Under the pieces are notes generated by a model, which was given only the letters and a program-made list of their open reading frames with translations, was not told the origin of the DNA and did no database searches. Shown here piece after piece: positions 39,616 to 47,767 of a DNA stretch of 64,000 nt. Each line of letters opens with the position of its first letter. Position 1 is the stretch's first letter. Source of the stretch: Nocardia sp. MH4 (GTDB taxonomy: Bacteria > Actinomycetota > Actinomycetes > Mycobacteriales > Mycobacteriaceae). The stretch lies in contig NZ_LPNR01000112.1 in assembly GCF_019266065.1 (NCBI RefSeq), forward strand, positions 434,001 through 498,000, given 5' to 3'. A program made the translations under genes and the position numbers.

Positions 39616-40854
39616 GTGGCCCTCGTCGGGCCTGTTCAGGCCGCGGTGGGCACGGATCAGCAGTGCCGCGCGCAGATAACACAGTCCCGTGACGTCGTTG
39701 AGGTCGAAGCCGGTCAGCTGGCTGATGCGCTTGAGGCGGTAGTCGACGGTATTGGTGTGGACGAACAATTCGCGCGCGGTATTCGTCCTGCGCAGATTCG
39801 ACGCGATGTAGACCTCGAGCGTGCGCAGCAATTCCGGGTGCGCTTCGAGGGAATCGACGACCGAGCTCAAATAGTCGCGCGCCGCGCCTTCCCTGGTCAG
39901 CTGATATTCGAAGGCCAATTCGTGCGGGCGGTACACCTTGCTGGGCCCACCCAGTCGGTGCACTATTTCGACGAGTTCGTGCACCTGTTCGGCGGCGCGC
40001 GGGATGTCGGCCGGCGTCGCGGCTGTCGTCACCGCGCGTACGGGCACCTGGGCCGCGGCGGACAATCCGGCGACCAGGTCGTCGAGGTCCGGTTCGGAGA
40101 ATTCCACGGTGGGCAGCAGGAGGGTCCCGCCGTCGACGCTGAGCAGTGACAGCACTTTGCCGACGCAGCGGTTGGCCAGCTCGGCCTGTACTCGTCGCAG
40201 CTTGCGGCGGGCGACCACATTCGCGTCCAGCGCGGGATCGAATTCCTCGGCGTGCGGCGGCAGCGCCAGGGCGATGACGTGATAGCGGTCGGCGATCTCG
40301 ATGCCGCATTCCCTGGCCATCGTGGAGGTGCTCTGCCCGCCGAGCAGCGCCGAGGTCAAGGTGTGCACGGCAGTGTGGTGCTCACTGACCACGGAACGCA
40401 ATTCCCGCACATAAGCCGCCGACACCGCCGAGGTGATGGTGTTCTGCACGTCGGTCAATCGCCGGGCCACGCCGACGACCGTGGCGTGGTCGTGGTTGGT
40501 CACATTCGCGATCACCAGGTCGAACCCGAGCTTGAAACCCTCGTGTACCGCGTTGTGGATCGTGTCGATCGGAATACCCTCCCGCGCCCAGCCCGCGGCC
40601 GCGGCCTGAATCCGCTCCAGGCGTCCGGGGAGATCGCGGCCGTCGAGGACACCACCGGTCAGTTCCAGGCACACCCGCGTCACGGTGGTGACATCGCCGT
40701 CGAGGACTTCGGTGGGCAGGGTCGCGCACGGGATGACGTTCTCGATGAAATGGCCCACCATCTGGCGGGATATCGCCCGCACATCTTTCAACGGGGTCGA
40801 TACCGGTCGTCCCGCGGCGGTCAAGAACGGCGTGCGGGATGCTGAGCCAGCCAT
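39583..40854 (-). CDS. PucR/CdaR-type transcriptional regulator
   Basis: A 423-residue regulator. The C-terminal PucR helix-turn-helix is at about 350-410: DYLSSVVDSLEAHPELLRTLEVYIASNLRRTNTARELFVHTNTVDYRLKRISQLTGFDLND, with the typical N-x-V-x-YRL-x-RI. The N-terminal part is helical (PLKDVRAISRQMVGHFIENVIPCATLP; EGIPIDTIHNAVHEGFKLGFDLV), followed by a GGDEF-like fold in the middle. This PucR-with-N-terminal-helical-domain type is abundant in Nocardia and Mycobacterium, and its ligands are unknown. ATG 40854 has GGAAGGA six bases before it. No target is obvious nearby. Confidence 0.87.
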   Translation of the reverse strand: MAGSASRTPFLTAAGRPVSTPLKDVRAISRQMVGHFIENVIPCATLPTEVLDGDVTTVTRVCLELTGGVLDGRDLPGRLERIQAAAAGWAREGIPIDTIHNAVHEGFKLGFDLVIANVTNHDHATVVGVARRLTDVQNTITSAVSAAYVRELRSVVSEHHTAVHTLTSALLGGQSTSTMARECGIEIADRYHVIALALPPHAEEFDPALDANVVARRKLRRVQAELANRCVGKVLSLLSVDGGTLLLPTVEFSEPDLDDLVAGLSAAAQVPVRAVTTAATPADIPRAAEQVHELVEIVHRLGGPSKVYRPHELAFEYQLTREGAARDYLSSVVDSLEAHPELLRTLEVYIASNLRRTNTARELFVHTNTVDYRLKRISQLTGFDLNDVTGLCYLRAALLIRAHRGLNRPDEGHPDDETRSRAG

Positions 40855-41087
40855 AACAAATCCTTCCCACCCAGGCAACTGGGCAAGCTCCCAACTTACC
40901 GTGAAGTACAAACCACCGCTCCGGCTTCGCTTGTGATCGGCGGTAAGGGAATGCCGAAATGTTCAGGGGTTCCCCCAAAATCCGGCGAGCGCGTCCACCG
41001 TCCGATGGTGGCGGCTCCCGACGGAACCGCGCAATCCCGTTCCTCGCGGACGGTTCCACCACCATCGGCGGCACTCCGGCTAGCGGA

Positions 41088-41255
41088 CTACAAACAGAAG
41101 CTCACCTCGAGCGGACCGAGCGGCAGGGGCAGGCACACCTCGACCGACCCCATGACCGGGGCCGGGGCGGCCGCCGTGGCGGTTCCCGCGCCCAGGGCAC
41201 AGGCGGACAGCGCCAGCACGGCGACGGCGAGCGGACGGGCAGTTCTGGAATTCAT
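41088..41255 (-). CDS. small secreted two-cysteine peptide
   Basis: A 55-residue precursor: Sec signal peptide MNSRTARPLAVAVLALSACALG followed by AGTATA and a cleavage around residue 30, leaving a mature peptide of about 25 residues. The mature part, APAPVMGSVEVCLPLPLGPLEVSFCL, has two cysteines 13 apart in a symmetrical repeat (EVCLPLPLGPLEVSFC) that could form a hairpin with one disulfide. I recall similar short peptides in Nocardia but know no function. ATG 41255 has GAGGT about eight bases upstream. Isolated gene between PucR and TetR; the gaps on both sides (about 233 and 163 bases) show nothing else. Confidence 0.7.
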   Translation of the reverse strand: MNSRTARPLAVAVLALSACALGAGTATAAAPAPVMGSVEVCLPLPLGPLEVSFCL

Positions 41256-41418
41256 ACAGTCAACCTCGATTGCGTTCTTTCGACATGCCCCCATCTCGGG
41301 GACATCTCGATCAGATCACAGTCAGATCGCGGCGACGGCACTTCATGAAGGTTCTTGACTTTCTCCGTAGAAACTCGGGGAATTGTCATGGATACCTACA
41401 AGCGGATCGGATCGGCGG

Positions 41419-42003
41419 CTACGGAACCCGCAGGATGCGCAGGGCGGCGCGTTCGATACGGTCGGCGATCTTCTCGTAGGACTCGTAGCCCATCCCGGCG
41501 CGGACCAGAGCGCCCGCGTAGATCAGTTCGAGCCACTCGACGACCTCCTCGTCGGCGTCGGGGCCGAGTGCGCGCGAGATCCGGCCGCGGATCTCGATGC
41601 CGATGCGGGTGCGCAGATGCTCGACATCCGGGTCGCCGCCCAGCAGCGCGCTGGTGACCGCGCCGGACAGTTCCTGCTCGTCGGCCACCAGCAGAGCGAT
41701 GGTGCGCAGTTCGGCGAGCACGCGGACCGACGGGTCGGGGTCGTCGCTGGCGGGTGAGGGCGAGGCGAGCAGCCGCCGCCAGAAGATCTCGGCCACCAGG
41801 TGTTCCTTGGACGAGAAATAGGTGTACGCGGTGGCCGTGCCGACGCCCGCCTCCGCCGCGACCAGCCGGATCGTCATGCCGGAAAAGCCATCTCGGGCCA
41901 GCACCCGCAGTGCCGCCTTGGTGAGCCGGTCGACCGTGTCGGCCTGCTTGTCGGTCAACCGCCGCCGGGTCGCCTCGAGGCTGATGGAATTGCTTTCGGA
42001 CAT
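41419..42003 (-). CDS. TetR family regulator (paralogue 2 of the CYP51/Mce region)
   Basis: A 194-residue TetR protein, strongly similar to the one at 45690. Both share EATRRRLT-x-KQADTVDRLT, then IRLVAA-x-AGVGTATAYTYFSSKEHL and FWRRL, so the helix-turn-helix domains are almost identical and should read the same operator. The ligand domains differ more (LVADEQELSGAVTSALLGGDPDVEHLRTRIG). It lies 64 bases beyond the decarboxylase-like gene, at the end of the aldehyde dehydrogenase operon. The start ATG 42003 falls inside a 25-base element matching that at the other TetR start. That implies leaderless, self-repressed expression. Confidence 0.88.
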   Translation of the reverse strand: MSESNSISLEATRRRLTDKQADTVDRLTKAALRVLARDGFSGMTIRLVAAEAGVGTATAYTYFSSKEHLVAEIFWRRLLASPSPASDDPDPSVRVLAELRTIALLVADEQELSGAVTSALLGGDPDVEHLRTRIGIEIRGRISRALGPDADEEVVEWLELIYAGALVRAGMGYESYEKIADRIERAALRILRVP

Positions 42004-42019
42004 GCGTCTGGATGCTACT
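41995..42019 (-). promoter_or_regulatory. TGTC/GACA-type operator at the TetR-2 start
   Basis: Read on the minus strand, AGTAGCATCCAGAC followed by GCATGTCCGAA matches the site at 45674-45698 in 24 of 25 positions. The start codon is inside it, so binding would block transcription and initiation. Its half-sites are GACG and TGTC around CA. Confidence 0.68.
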
Positions 42020-42067
42020 CCGCGGGCGCGGCCCGTCCGCCGACCACGCCCGGGTGTCGGCTCCCGG

Positions 42068-42439
42068 CTACGTCTTGCGACGTTCCTGCGCGACCACCTT
42101 GCCGACGGCGCCGTCGAGTTTGGTCCCGGCGGGCCAGCCCACGTAATGGCAGAGGAACAGCGCGATCTCGCGCAGCTGTTCCTCGGTCAGCTCACCGTTG
42201 CGCAGCGCCGCCCCGATCTGGATCTCGGCGATGTCGAGATGGCCCTGCGCGGTGAGCGCGCCGAGCAGCAGCAGCCGCCGTTCCCGCACGGTCAGCGCGG
42301 GGCGCGACCAGATCTCGCCGAACAGGTGATCCGCGGTGACCGCGAAGTAGTCACCGGGGCCGTCGGTGAAGTCCCAGCCGTAGACCTCGCTCATCTTGGC
42401 CAGGCCACGCTGCCTGAGGTCGTCGTCGGTGGTGCTCAT
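42068..42439 (-). CDS. carboxymuconolactone decarboxylase family protein
   Basis: A 123-residue AhpD/CMD-fold protein: LRQRGLAKMSEVYGWDFTDGPGDYFAVTADHLFGEIWSRPALTVRERRLLLLGALTAQGHLDIAEIQIGAALRNGELTEEQLREIALFLCHYVGWPAGTKL. This is the pattern of 4-carboxymuconolactone decarboxylase (active glutamate and histidine in ALTAQGHLDIAEIQ). It is the positional equivalent of M. tuberculosis Rv0771, after Rv0770. Here it is the last of four aldehyde dehydrogenase-operon genes, overlapping the dehydrogenase by four bases. True protocatechuate-pathway function is doubtful, since no other pca gene is present. Confidence 0.87.
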   Translation of the reverse strand: MSTTDDDLRQRGLAKMSEVYGWDFTDGPGDYFAVTADHLFGEIWSRPALTVRERRLLLLGALTAQGHLDIAEIQIGAALRNGELTEEQLREIALFLCHYVGWPAGTKLDGAVGKVVAQERRKT

Positions 42440-43323
42440 GATGTCTCCTTGTCGAGAACGGCCCCGGCGACGCCGAGCCCGTCGGCCAGCCGGGCGATGG
42501 CCAGGTGCGCGAGCGGCAGATCGACGCCGAGCCGGTCGCCGAGCTCCAGGGCCAGCGCGAGGTCCTTTTCACCGAGATCGCGCACATGGCCCAGGATCGG
42601 GAACCAGAAGTCGTCGGGGTCCAGCGGGGCGGTGGTGTCGCGCAGCATGATCGCGCCCGGCCCCCCGGTCACCGCGTCGGAGTGGCGCACCACCTTGCCG
42701 AGCGCGGTGAGACTGAGCCCGGCGGCGTCGGCCAGGCGCTGGGCCTCGGTCGCGGCGGTGAACGAGATGAAGTGCAACAGGTTGCGCGCCAACTTCATTC
42801 GGGTGCCCGCGCCGACGTCCCCGGCGTGCACGATCAGGTCGGCGAAACAGCCGAACGGCGCCCTGATCCGATCCACGGCGGCCGCGCTGCCGCCGATCAT
42901 CACGGCCAGGCTGCCGTGGGTGGCCCCCGGCGCGCCACCGCTGACCGGCGCGTCGACGAACTCGACCCCGTGCTGCGCGCAGCGCGTGGCGAGTTCGTCC
43001 GCGGTCCGATCACCGATGGTCGAATGCACCGCGACGACGGTGCCGGGAACCGCGGTGCGCAGGATGCCCGCCGGACCGGTGAGCACCTCCCGCACCTGCG
43101 CGTCGTCGACGACGGTCACGCAGATGACCCGCGCCTGCGCCGCCAGCGCCGCCGGATCGGCGGCCGTCCGGGCCCCCGCCTCGACGAACGGCACGGTGGC
43201 CTCGGCGCGGACGTCACAGACGGTGAGCCCGCCCGGCCAGTCCAGCAGGCGCCGGGCCATCGGCGTGCCCATATTGCCCAGCCCGACGAATCCGACCGGC
43301 AGCTCATCCGATGCGGTCGTCAT
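42436..43323 (-). CDS. 3-hydroxyisobutyrate dehydrogenase-like NAD(P)-dependent oxidoreductase
   Basis: A 295-residue beta-hydroxyacid dehydrogenase. It has GFVGLGNMGTPMARRLLDWPGGLTVCDV (NAD motif, residues 10-37), FVDAPVSGGAPGATHGSLAVMIGG, and the catalytic lysine region GAGTRMKLARNLLHFISFTAATEAQ. Family members oxidise 3-hydroxy acids or reduce succinic-type semialdehydes. It corresponds to M. tuberculosis Rv0770 by position. The reading frame continues far upstream in the same phase but only as a shadow of the next genes; ATG 43323 overlaps the SDR stop by four bases. Confidence 0.88.
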   Translation of the reverse strand: MTTASDELPVGFVGLGNMGTPMARRLLDWPGGLTVCDVRAEATVPFVEAGARTAADPAALAAQARVICVTVVDDAQVREVLTGPAGILRTAVPGTVVAVHSTIGDRTADELATRCAQHGVEFVDAPVSGGAPGATHGSLAVMIGGSAAAVDRIRAPFGCFADLIVHAGDVGAGTRMKLARNLLHFISFTAATEAQRLADAAGLSLTALGKVVRHSDAVTGGPGAIMLRDTTAPLDPDDFWFPILGHVRDLGEKDLALALELGDRLGVDLPLAHLAIARLADGLGVAGAVLDKETS

Positions 43324-44069
43324 CGGATGATCTGCCCGCCGTCGACGTTCAGGATCTGCCCGCTGACCCAGCTCGCGTCGTCGGACAGCAGATACAGGCA
43401 GGCGCCGACCAGGTCCTGCGGTGTGCCCATCCGCCTGATCGGGATCCGGGACACCATGTCCTTCACCAGATTCCCCGGCGTCACGGTCTGCGTGGCCTCG
43501 GTGTCGATCGGGCCGGGCGCGATGGCGTTGACCCGGATCTTCGAGCCGCCGAGCTCGGTCGCCAGCTGCTGGGTGAGTCCGTTGATGCCGACCTTGGCCA
43601 GCCCGTAGAACCCGGAGTACAGCCAGGCCGCCGTGGAGGATTGATTGACGATGGAACCGCCGCCCGCCGCGACCATGGGCTGCCAGACCGCACGCGTCAC
43701 ATTGAGCGCGCCGTCGAAATTCACGCCCATGAACTTCTTGTAGTAGTCCCACGGGACGGTGAGCAGCAGGTCCAGCTTCATCTCGCCGTAGATCGCCGCG
43801 TTGTTCACCAGGTGATGGATGGCCCCGAACTCGGCGACGGTGAATTCCGCCAGCGCCGTGGCGGATTCGGGATCGGCCACATCGACCCGGTGGAACGCCG
43901 CGGTGCCGCCCTCGGCGACGATCTTCGCCGCGACCTCCGCGCCGCGCTCGGCGTTGAGATCGGCGACGACGACATTGGCGCCCTCGGCGGCGAGCGCGGC
44001 GGCGTAGACCGCGCCGATGCCCTGTGCCGCGCCGGTGACGATCGCGGTGCGACCGGTGAAACGTGCCAT
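43320..44069 (-). CDS. SDR family oxidoreductase (Rv0769-type)
   Basis: A 249-residue classical SDR: TGAAQGIG (residues 12-19), NNAAIYGEMKLDLLLTVPWDYYKKFMGVNFDGALNVTRAV, the serine in SIVNQSSTAAWLYSG, the catalytic YGLAK, and the C-terminal SGQILNVDGGQIIR. Its unusual AIYGEMKLDLLLTVPWDYYKKFM segment probably defines the substrate pocket. It equals Rv0769 by position, after the aldehyde dehydrogenase (33-base gap) and before the beta-hydroxyacid-type dehydrogenase (four-base overlap). Presumably it oxidises an alcohol made by the neighbouring P450s. Confidence 0.88.
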   Translation of the reverse strand: MARFTGRTAIVTGAAQGIGAVYAAALAAEGANVVVADLNAERGAEVAAKIVAEGGTAAFHRVDVADPESATALAEFTVAEFGAIHHLVNNAAIYGEMKLDLLLTVPWDYYKKFMGVNFDGALNVTRAVWQPMVAAGGGSIVNQSSTAAWLYSGFYGLAKVGINGLTQQLATELGGSKIRVNAIAPGPIDTEATQTVTPGNLVKDMVSRIPIRRMGTPQDLVGACLYLLSDDASWVSGQILNVDGGQIIR

Positions 44070-44102
44070 GGTTGTTCAGCTCCTGTGTAGGGGTCGGTGC
44101 GC

Positions 44103-45572
44103 TCAGGCGGGGGTGGCGACGAGCTTGGTCTCGAGGTATTCCTCGAAGCCCGCGACGCCCATCTCCCGGCCGATGCCGGACTGCTTGTAGCCGCCGAACG
44201 GTGCGTCGGCGTGGTACCAGAGCCCGCCGTTGACGCTCAGCGTCCCCGTCCGCACGCCCGCGACCACCCGCTCCACCCGCGCCGGGTCCGTGCCCCAGAC
44301 CGAGCCCGACAGACCGTAGGGCGAGTCGTTGGCCAGTCGGATCGCGTCGTCGTCTCCGTCGTGCGGGATCACCACGAGCACCGGCCCGAAGATCTCCTCC
44401 TGCGCGACGGTCGCGGAATTGCCGAGGCCGGCGATGAGCGTCGGCTCGATGAAGAAACCGCGTTCCTGGTTGGCGGGCCTGCCACCACCCACCACGATCT
44501 GTCCGCCCTCGGCCTTCGCGAGCTCGAGATAGCGCTCCACCCGCGCCCGCTGCTGCGCGGAAATCACCGGCCCGCACACGGTCGCGGCGTTCGTCGGGTC
44601 TCCCGCCGCCAGCCCCGACAGTGTCGCGGCGGCCGCGGCCACCGCGGCGTCGTAGGCCGCGCGCGGCACCAGCAACCGGGTGGTGAGGGCACAGCCCTGG
44701 CCCGCGTGCACGGCGACGGTGAACGCGGTGTAGCTCGCGGCCGCGGCGATATCGGCGTCGTCGAGCACGACCGCCGCCGACTTGCCGCCCAACTCGAGGA
44801 AGGTGCGCTTGAGCGTCGCCGAGGCGCCCGCCATCACCGAGCGGCCGGTGCGCGTCGAGCCGGTGAAGGTGATCATGTCGACGCGCGGATCGTCGACCAG
44901 CTGCGCGCCGAGGCCGTGATCGGCGGAGGTGACGATATTGAGCACGCCGGCGGGAATGTCGGTGTGTTCGGCGACGAGCGGGCCCAGCACCGCAGCGCAC
45001 CACGGTGTGTCCGGCGCGGGCTTGAGCACCACGGTATTGCCCGCGGCGAGGGCGGGGCCGATTTTCGCCAGGTTGATCTGGTGCGGGAAGTTCCACGGCG
45101 TGATGGCGCCGACGACGCCCACGGCCTCGCGGCGGATCACCCGCCGGGAGGCGACCCCCATCAGGTCCCGCGTGCCCAGATCCGTTTCCCAGGTGTAGTT
45201 CTCGGCCAGCTCGGCGGCATAGGTCAGATCGGCGACCGGGCCTTCCAGCTGCGGTCCGCTGGTGAGCATGACCGGGGTGCCGACCTCGGCGATCGTGATC
45301 TCGCGCAACTCCTCGAGGTGCTCGCCCAGCACGTCGCGCAGTTGACGCAGGCAGTGGGCGCGGAACGCGGGGTCGCGGGACCACCCGGTCTCGTCGAAAG
45401 CGGCGCGGGCCGCGCCGATCGCGGCGTCCATGTCGGCGGCCGAAGCGTCGGCGGCGTGACCGAGCACCTCCTCGGTCGCCGGATTGATCGTCGCGAAGAC
45501 GCCGGAGCCACCCGGGATCAGCTTGCCGCCGATCAGCAGGGGCGTGCCGCCGGCAGGGACGAGGCCGTTCAT
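44103..45572 (-). CDS. aldehyde dehydrogenase (AldA/Rv0768-type)
   Basis: A 489-residue NAD-dependent aldehyde dehydrogenase. It has ITPWNFPHQINLAKIGPALAAGNTVVLKPAP (cofactor site, Asn161), FTGSTRTGRSVM, the general base Glu260 in FLELGGKSAAVVLDDAD and catalytic Cys294 in HAGQGCALTTRLLVP, then EEIFGPVLVVIPHDGDDDAI and PFGGYKQSGIGREMG. It oxidises an aldehyde to the acid. ATG 45572 has GGAGA seven bases upstream; the longer frame is antisense to the TetR. First gene of the four-gene operon, divergent from TetR-1, with an operator half-way into the gap. Confidence 0.9.
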   Translation of the reverse strand: MNGLVPAGGTPLLIGGKLIPGGSGVFATINPATEEVLGHAADASAADMDAAIGAARAAFDETGWSRDPAFRAHCLRQLRDVLGEHLEELREITIAEVGTPVMLTSGPQLEGPVADLTYAAELAENYTWETDLGTRDLMGVASRRVIRREAVGVVGAITPWNFPHQINLAKIGPALAAGNTVVLKPAPDTPWCAAVLGPLVAEHTDIPAGVLNIVTSADHGLGAQLVDDPRVDMITFTGSTRTGRSVMAGASATLKRTFLELGGKSAAVVLDDADIAAAASYTAFTVAVHAGQGCALTTRLLVPRAAYDAAVAAAAATLSGLAAGDPTNAATVCGPVISAQQRARVERYLELAKAEGGQIVVGGGRPANQERGFFIEPTLIAGLGNSATVAQEEIFGPVLVVIPHDGDDDAIRLANDSPYGLSGSVWGTDPARVERVVAGVRTGTLSVNGGLWYHADAPFGGYKQSGIGREMGVAGFEEYLETKLVATPA

Positions 45573-45589
45573 GGCAGGTCTCCGATACT

Positions 45590-45600
45590 TGTCTGGACAG
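45590..45600 (-). promoter_or_regulatory. TGTC/GACA operator upstream of aldehyde dehydrogenase
   Basis: TGTCTGGACAG is the reverse complement of CTGTCCAGACA, the same core as at 46319-46329 (ACTGTCCAGACA). It lies 18 bases before the aldehyde dehydrogenase ATG and 90 bases from TetR-1. Confidence 0.65.
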
Positions 45601-45673
45601 GTGTACGGAATATAGTTCGGATTCCGGAACGGCCGCAAGGGAATGCGCGTCATTCGTCCATACACCCAGCTGT

Positions 45674-45698
45674 AGTAGCATCCAGACACATGTCCGAA
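45674..45698 (+). promoter_or_regulatory. TGTC/GACA operator at the TetR-1 start
   Basis: AGTAGCATCCAGACACATGT with CCGAA following; GACA-CA-TGTC lies in the centre and the ATG start (45690) is inside. It matches the copy at the paralogue's start in 24 of 25 bases, so each TetR probably controls itself and the other. Confidence 0.72.
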
Positions 45699-46283
45699 CC
45701 CGCGCCTACCGGCATCGAAGCAACTCGACGACGCTTGACGGAGAAACAGGCCGACACCGTGGACCGCCTGACCGTGGCCGCGGTCGAGGTGCTGGCCAGG
45801 GCGGGCTACTCGGGGACCACCATCCGGCTCGTCGCCGCCGCGGCCGGCGTCGGCACCGCGACCGCGTACACCTACTTCTCCTCCAAGGAACACCTGATCT
45901 CAGAGGTGTTCTGGCGACGCCTCATCGCCCTGCCGTACCTGGACGACCAGGACGCCGACCCGACGACGCGGGTAGTCGCCGTGCTGCGCCGGGTCTCGAT
46001 GCTGGTGGCCGACGAGCCCGCGCTCGCCGGCGCGGTCAGCAGCGCGCTGCTCGGTGACGATCCCGATGTGCGACACCTGCGACTACGCATCGGCAAGGAG
46101 ATCCGCCACCGGCTCGCGCTGGCCCTGGGCACCAAGGACCCCGAACAACTCGCGGCGCTGGAACTCCTGTATTCCGGCGCGCTGTTACAGGGCGGCATGG
46201 GACTGCTCTCCTACGCCGAGGTCGCCGACCTGCTCGAGGTCTGCGCGCGCCGCATGCTGGCCGAACCGGCACCGGGCGACTGA
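45690..46283 (+). CDS. TetR family regulator (Rv0767c-like, paralogue 1)
   Basis: A 197-residue regulator with the helix-turn-helix at residues 12-62 (TEKQADTVDRLTVAAVEVLARAGYSGTTIRLVAAAAGVGTATAYTYFSSKEHL) and a ligand domain (VAVLRRVSMLVADEPALAGAVSSALLGDDPDVRHLRLRIGKEIRHRL). It sits between the aldehyde dehydrogenase operon and CYP51, as Rv0767c does in M. tuberculosis. It probably binds the TGTC/GACA sites around its own start, upstream of both flanking operons, and further away at CYP123. Leaderless start inside an operator. CYP51 starts 90 bases downstream on the same strand behind its own operator. Confidence 0.9.
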   Translation: MSEPAPTGIEATRRRLTEKQADTVDRLTVAAVEVLARAGYSGTTIRLVAAAAGVGTATAYTYFSSKEHLISEVFWRRLIALPYLDDQDADPTTRVVAVLRRVSMLVADEPALAGAVSSALLGDDPDVRHLRLRIGKEIRHRLALALGTKDPEQLAALELLYSGALLQGGMGLLSYAEVADLLEVCARRMLAEPAPGD

Positions 46284-46316
46284 CAGTTCCTCCTTGTCGC
46301 GCGACGGTAACCGTAG

Positions 46317-46355
46317 TACTGTCCAGACACATGTCCATCTGATGTCTGGACAGTA
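46317..46355 (+). promoter_or_regulatory. large TGTC/GACA operator before CYP51
   Basis: TACTGTCCAGACA (46317-46329) and TGTCTGGACAGTA (46343-46355) are perfect 13-base complements with a 13-base centre. A further half-site, ATGTCC, lies in the centre, giving TGTC-CA-GACA-CA-TGTC spacing. It is the most complete copy of the motif, and lies 19 bases before the CYP51 ATG. Confidence 0.78.
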
Positions 46356-46373
46356 TTCCGGGAAGGATTCCCC

Positions 46374-47726
46374 ATGACGCCGGCCATACCGCGCCGTGTG
46401 TCCGGAGGCGACGACGGCCACGGACACCTCACCGAATTCCGTACCGATCCGATCGCGCTGATGCGCCGCGTCCGCGCCGAATGCGGCGATGTCGGGACCT
46501 TCGATCTCGCGGGACGCAACGTCGTGCTGCTCTCCGGTGCCGAAGCCAACGAGTTCTTCTTCCGGGCCGCCGACGACGACCTCGATCAGGGCGCGGCCTA
46601 TCCGTTCATGAAGCCGATCTTCGGGGAGGGCGTCGTCTTCGACGCGCCACCGGAGCGGCGCAAGGAGATGCTGCACAACCAGGCGCTGCGGGCCGACCAC
46701 ATGCGCGGTCACGCCGGCACCATCGCCCGCGAGGTCGACCGGATGATCGCGAGCTGGGACGACGAGGGCGAGATCGACCTGCTCGAATTCTTCGCCGAGC
46801 TCACCATCTACACCTCCTCGGCGTGCCTGATCGGACCGAAGTTCCGCGACCAGCTCGACGCGCGCTTCGCGCACCTCTATCACGAGCTCGAGCAGGGCAC
46901 CGACGCGCTGGCCTACGTCGATCCGTACGCGCCGATCGAGAGTTTCGCCCGGCGCGACGCCGCCAGGGCCGCCCTGGTCGAGCTGGTGCAGGCGATCATG
47001 GATCAGCGCGCGGAGAATCCGCCCGCGGGCAAGGGCGACCGCGACATGCTCGACGTTCTCATGTCCGTCACCGACGAGGACGGTGCCCCGAGGTTCCCGG
47101 CGACCGAGATCACCGGCATCTTCATCTCGATGATGTTCGCCGGCCACCACACCACCTCCGGCACCGCGGCCTGGACCATCATCGAACTGCTGCGCCATCC
47201 CGAGACACTGCGCGCGGTGGTCACCGAGCTCGACGAGCTGTTCGCCGACGGCGCGGAGGTCAGTCACCATGCGCTGCGCCGGATCCCGCGGCTGGAGGCC
47301 GCGCTCAAGGAGGCCCTGCGCCTGCACCCGCCGCTGATCGTGCTCATGCGTGTGGCCCGCGGCGAGTTCGAGGTGTGCGGGCACCGGATCGCACCGGGCG
47401 ACATGGTCGCCGCCACCCCCGCGGTCTCCAACCGGATCCCGGAGGACTTCCCCGACCCGGACGCCTTCGATCCCGGCCGCTACCTCGATCCGCGCCAGGA
47501 CGACATCGTCAACCGCTGGACCTGGATCCCCTTCGGCGCGGGCAGGCACCGCTGTGTCGGGGCGCCGTTCGCGCTCATGCAACTCAAGGCGATCTTCTCG
47601 ATCCTGCTGCGGGACTGGGAGTTCGAACTGGCCCAGCCGTCGTCGACCTATCGCAACGACCATTCGAAGATGGTCGTTCAGCTGCAACAGCCCTGTCGCG
47701 TCCGCTACCGTCGCCGGCATCGCTGA
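46374..47726 (+). CDS. cyp51: CYP51, sterol 14-alpha-demethylase-type cytochrome P450
   Basis: A 450-residue P450 closely resembling M. tuberculosis CYP51B1. It has RRVSGGDDGHGHLTEFRTDPIALM at the start, GEGVVFDAPPERRKEMLHNQAL, the I-helix FAGHHTTSGTAAWTIIELL (His-Thr pair of the CYP51 family), ExxR in LKEALRLHPP, and haem motif FGAGRHRCVG with Cys394. The end, YRNDHSKMVVQLQQPCRVRYRRR, is also characteristic. It would remove the 14-alpha-methyl of sterols using ferredoxin and NADPH. The physiological substrate in actinomycetes is unknown. First gene after the operator at 46317; a CYP125-type gene follows 41 bases later. Confidence 0.95.
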   Translation: MTPAIPRRVSGGDDGHGHLTEFRTDPIALMRRVRAECGDVGTFDLAGRNVVLLSGAEANEFFFRAADDDLDQGAAYPFMKPIFGEGVVFDAPPERRKEMLHNQALRADHMRGHAGTIAREVDRMIASWDDEGEIDLLEFFAELTIYTSSACLIGPKFRDQLDARFAHLYHELEQGTDALAYVDPYAPIESFARRDAARAALVELVQAIMDQRAENPPAGKGDRDMLDVLMSVTDEDGAPRFPATEITGIFISMMFAGHHTTSGTAAWTIIELLRHPETLRAVVTELDELFADGAEVSHHALRRIPRLEAALKEALRLHPPLIVLMRVARGEFEVCGHRIAPGDMVAATPAVSNRIPEDFPDPDAFDPGRYLDPRQDDIVNRWTWIPFGAGRHRCVGAPFALMQLKAIFSILLRDWEFELAQPSSTYRNDHSKMVVQLQQPCRVRYRRRHR

Positions 47727-47767
47727 CCGCCCCGGGCCCACACCGCTGTCGGCATCCAGGAGGAACC

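Noticed and set aside
42436..45681. A 1081-codon open frame on the minus strand
   Set aside because: Only its C-terminal 295 codons form a protein (beta-hydroxyacid-type dehydrogenase). The rest is an arginine-rich shadow of the SDR and aldehyde dehydrogenase genes in another frame.
44097..46283. A 728-codon plus-strand frame
   Set aside because: The first 531 codons are antisense to the aldehyde dehydrogenase; only the last 198 codons are the TetR gene, which has its own operator-embedded start.
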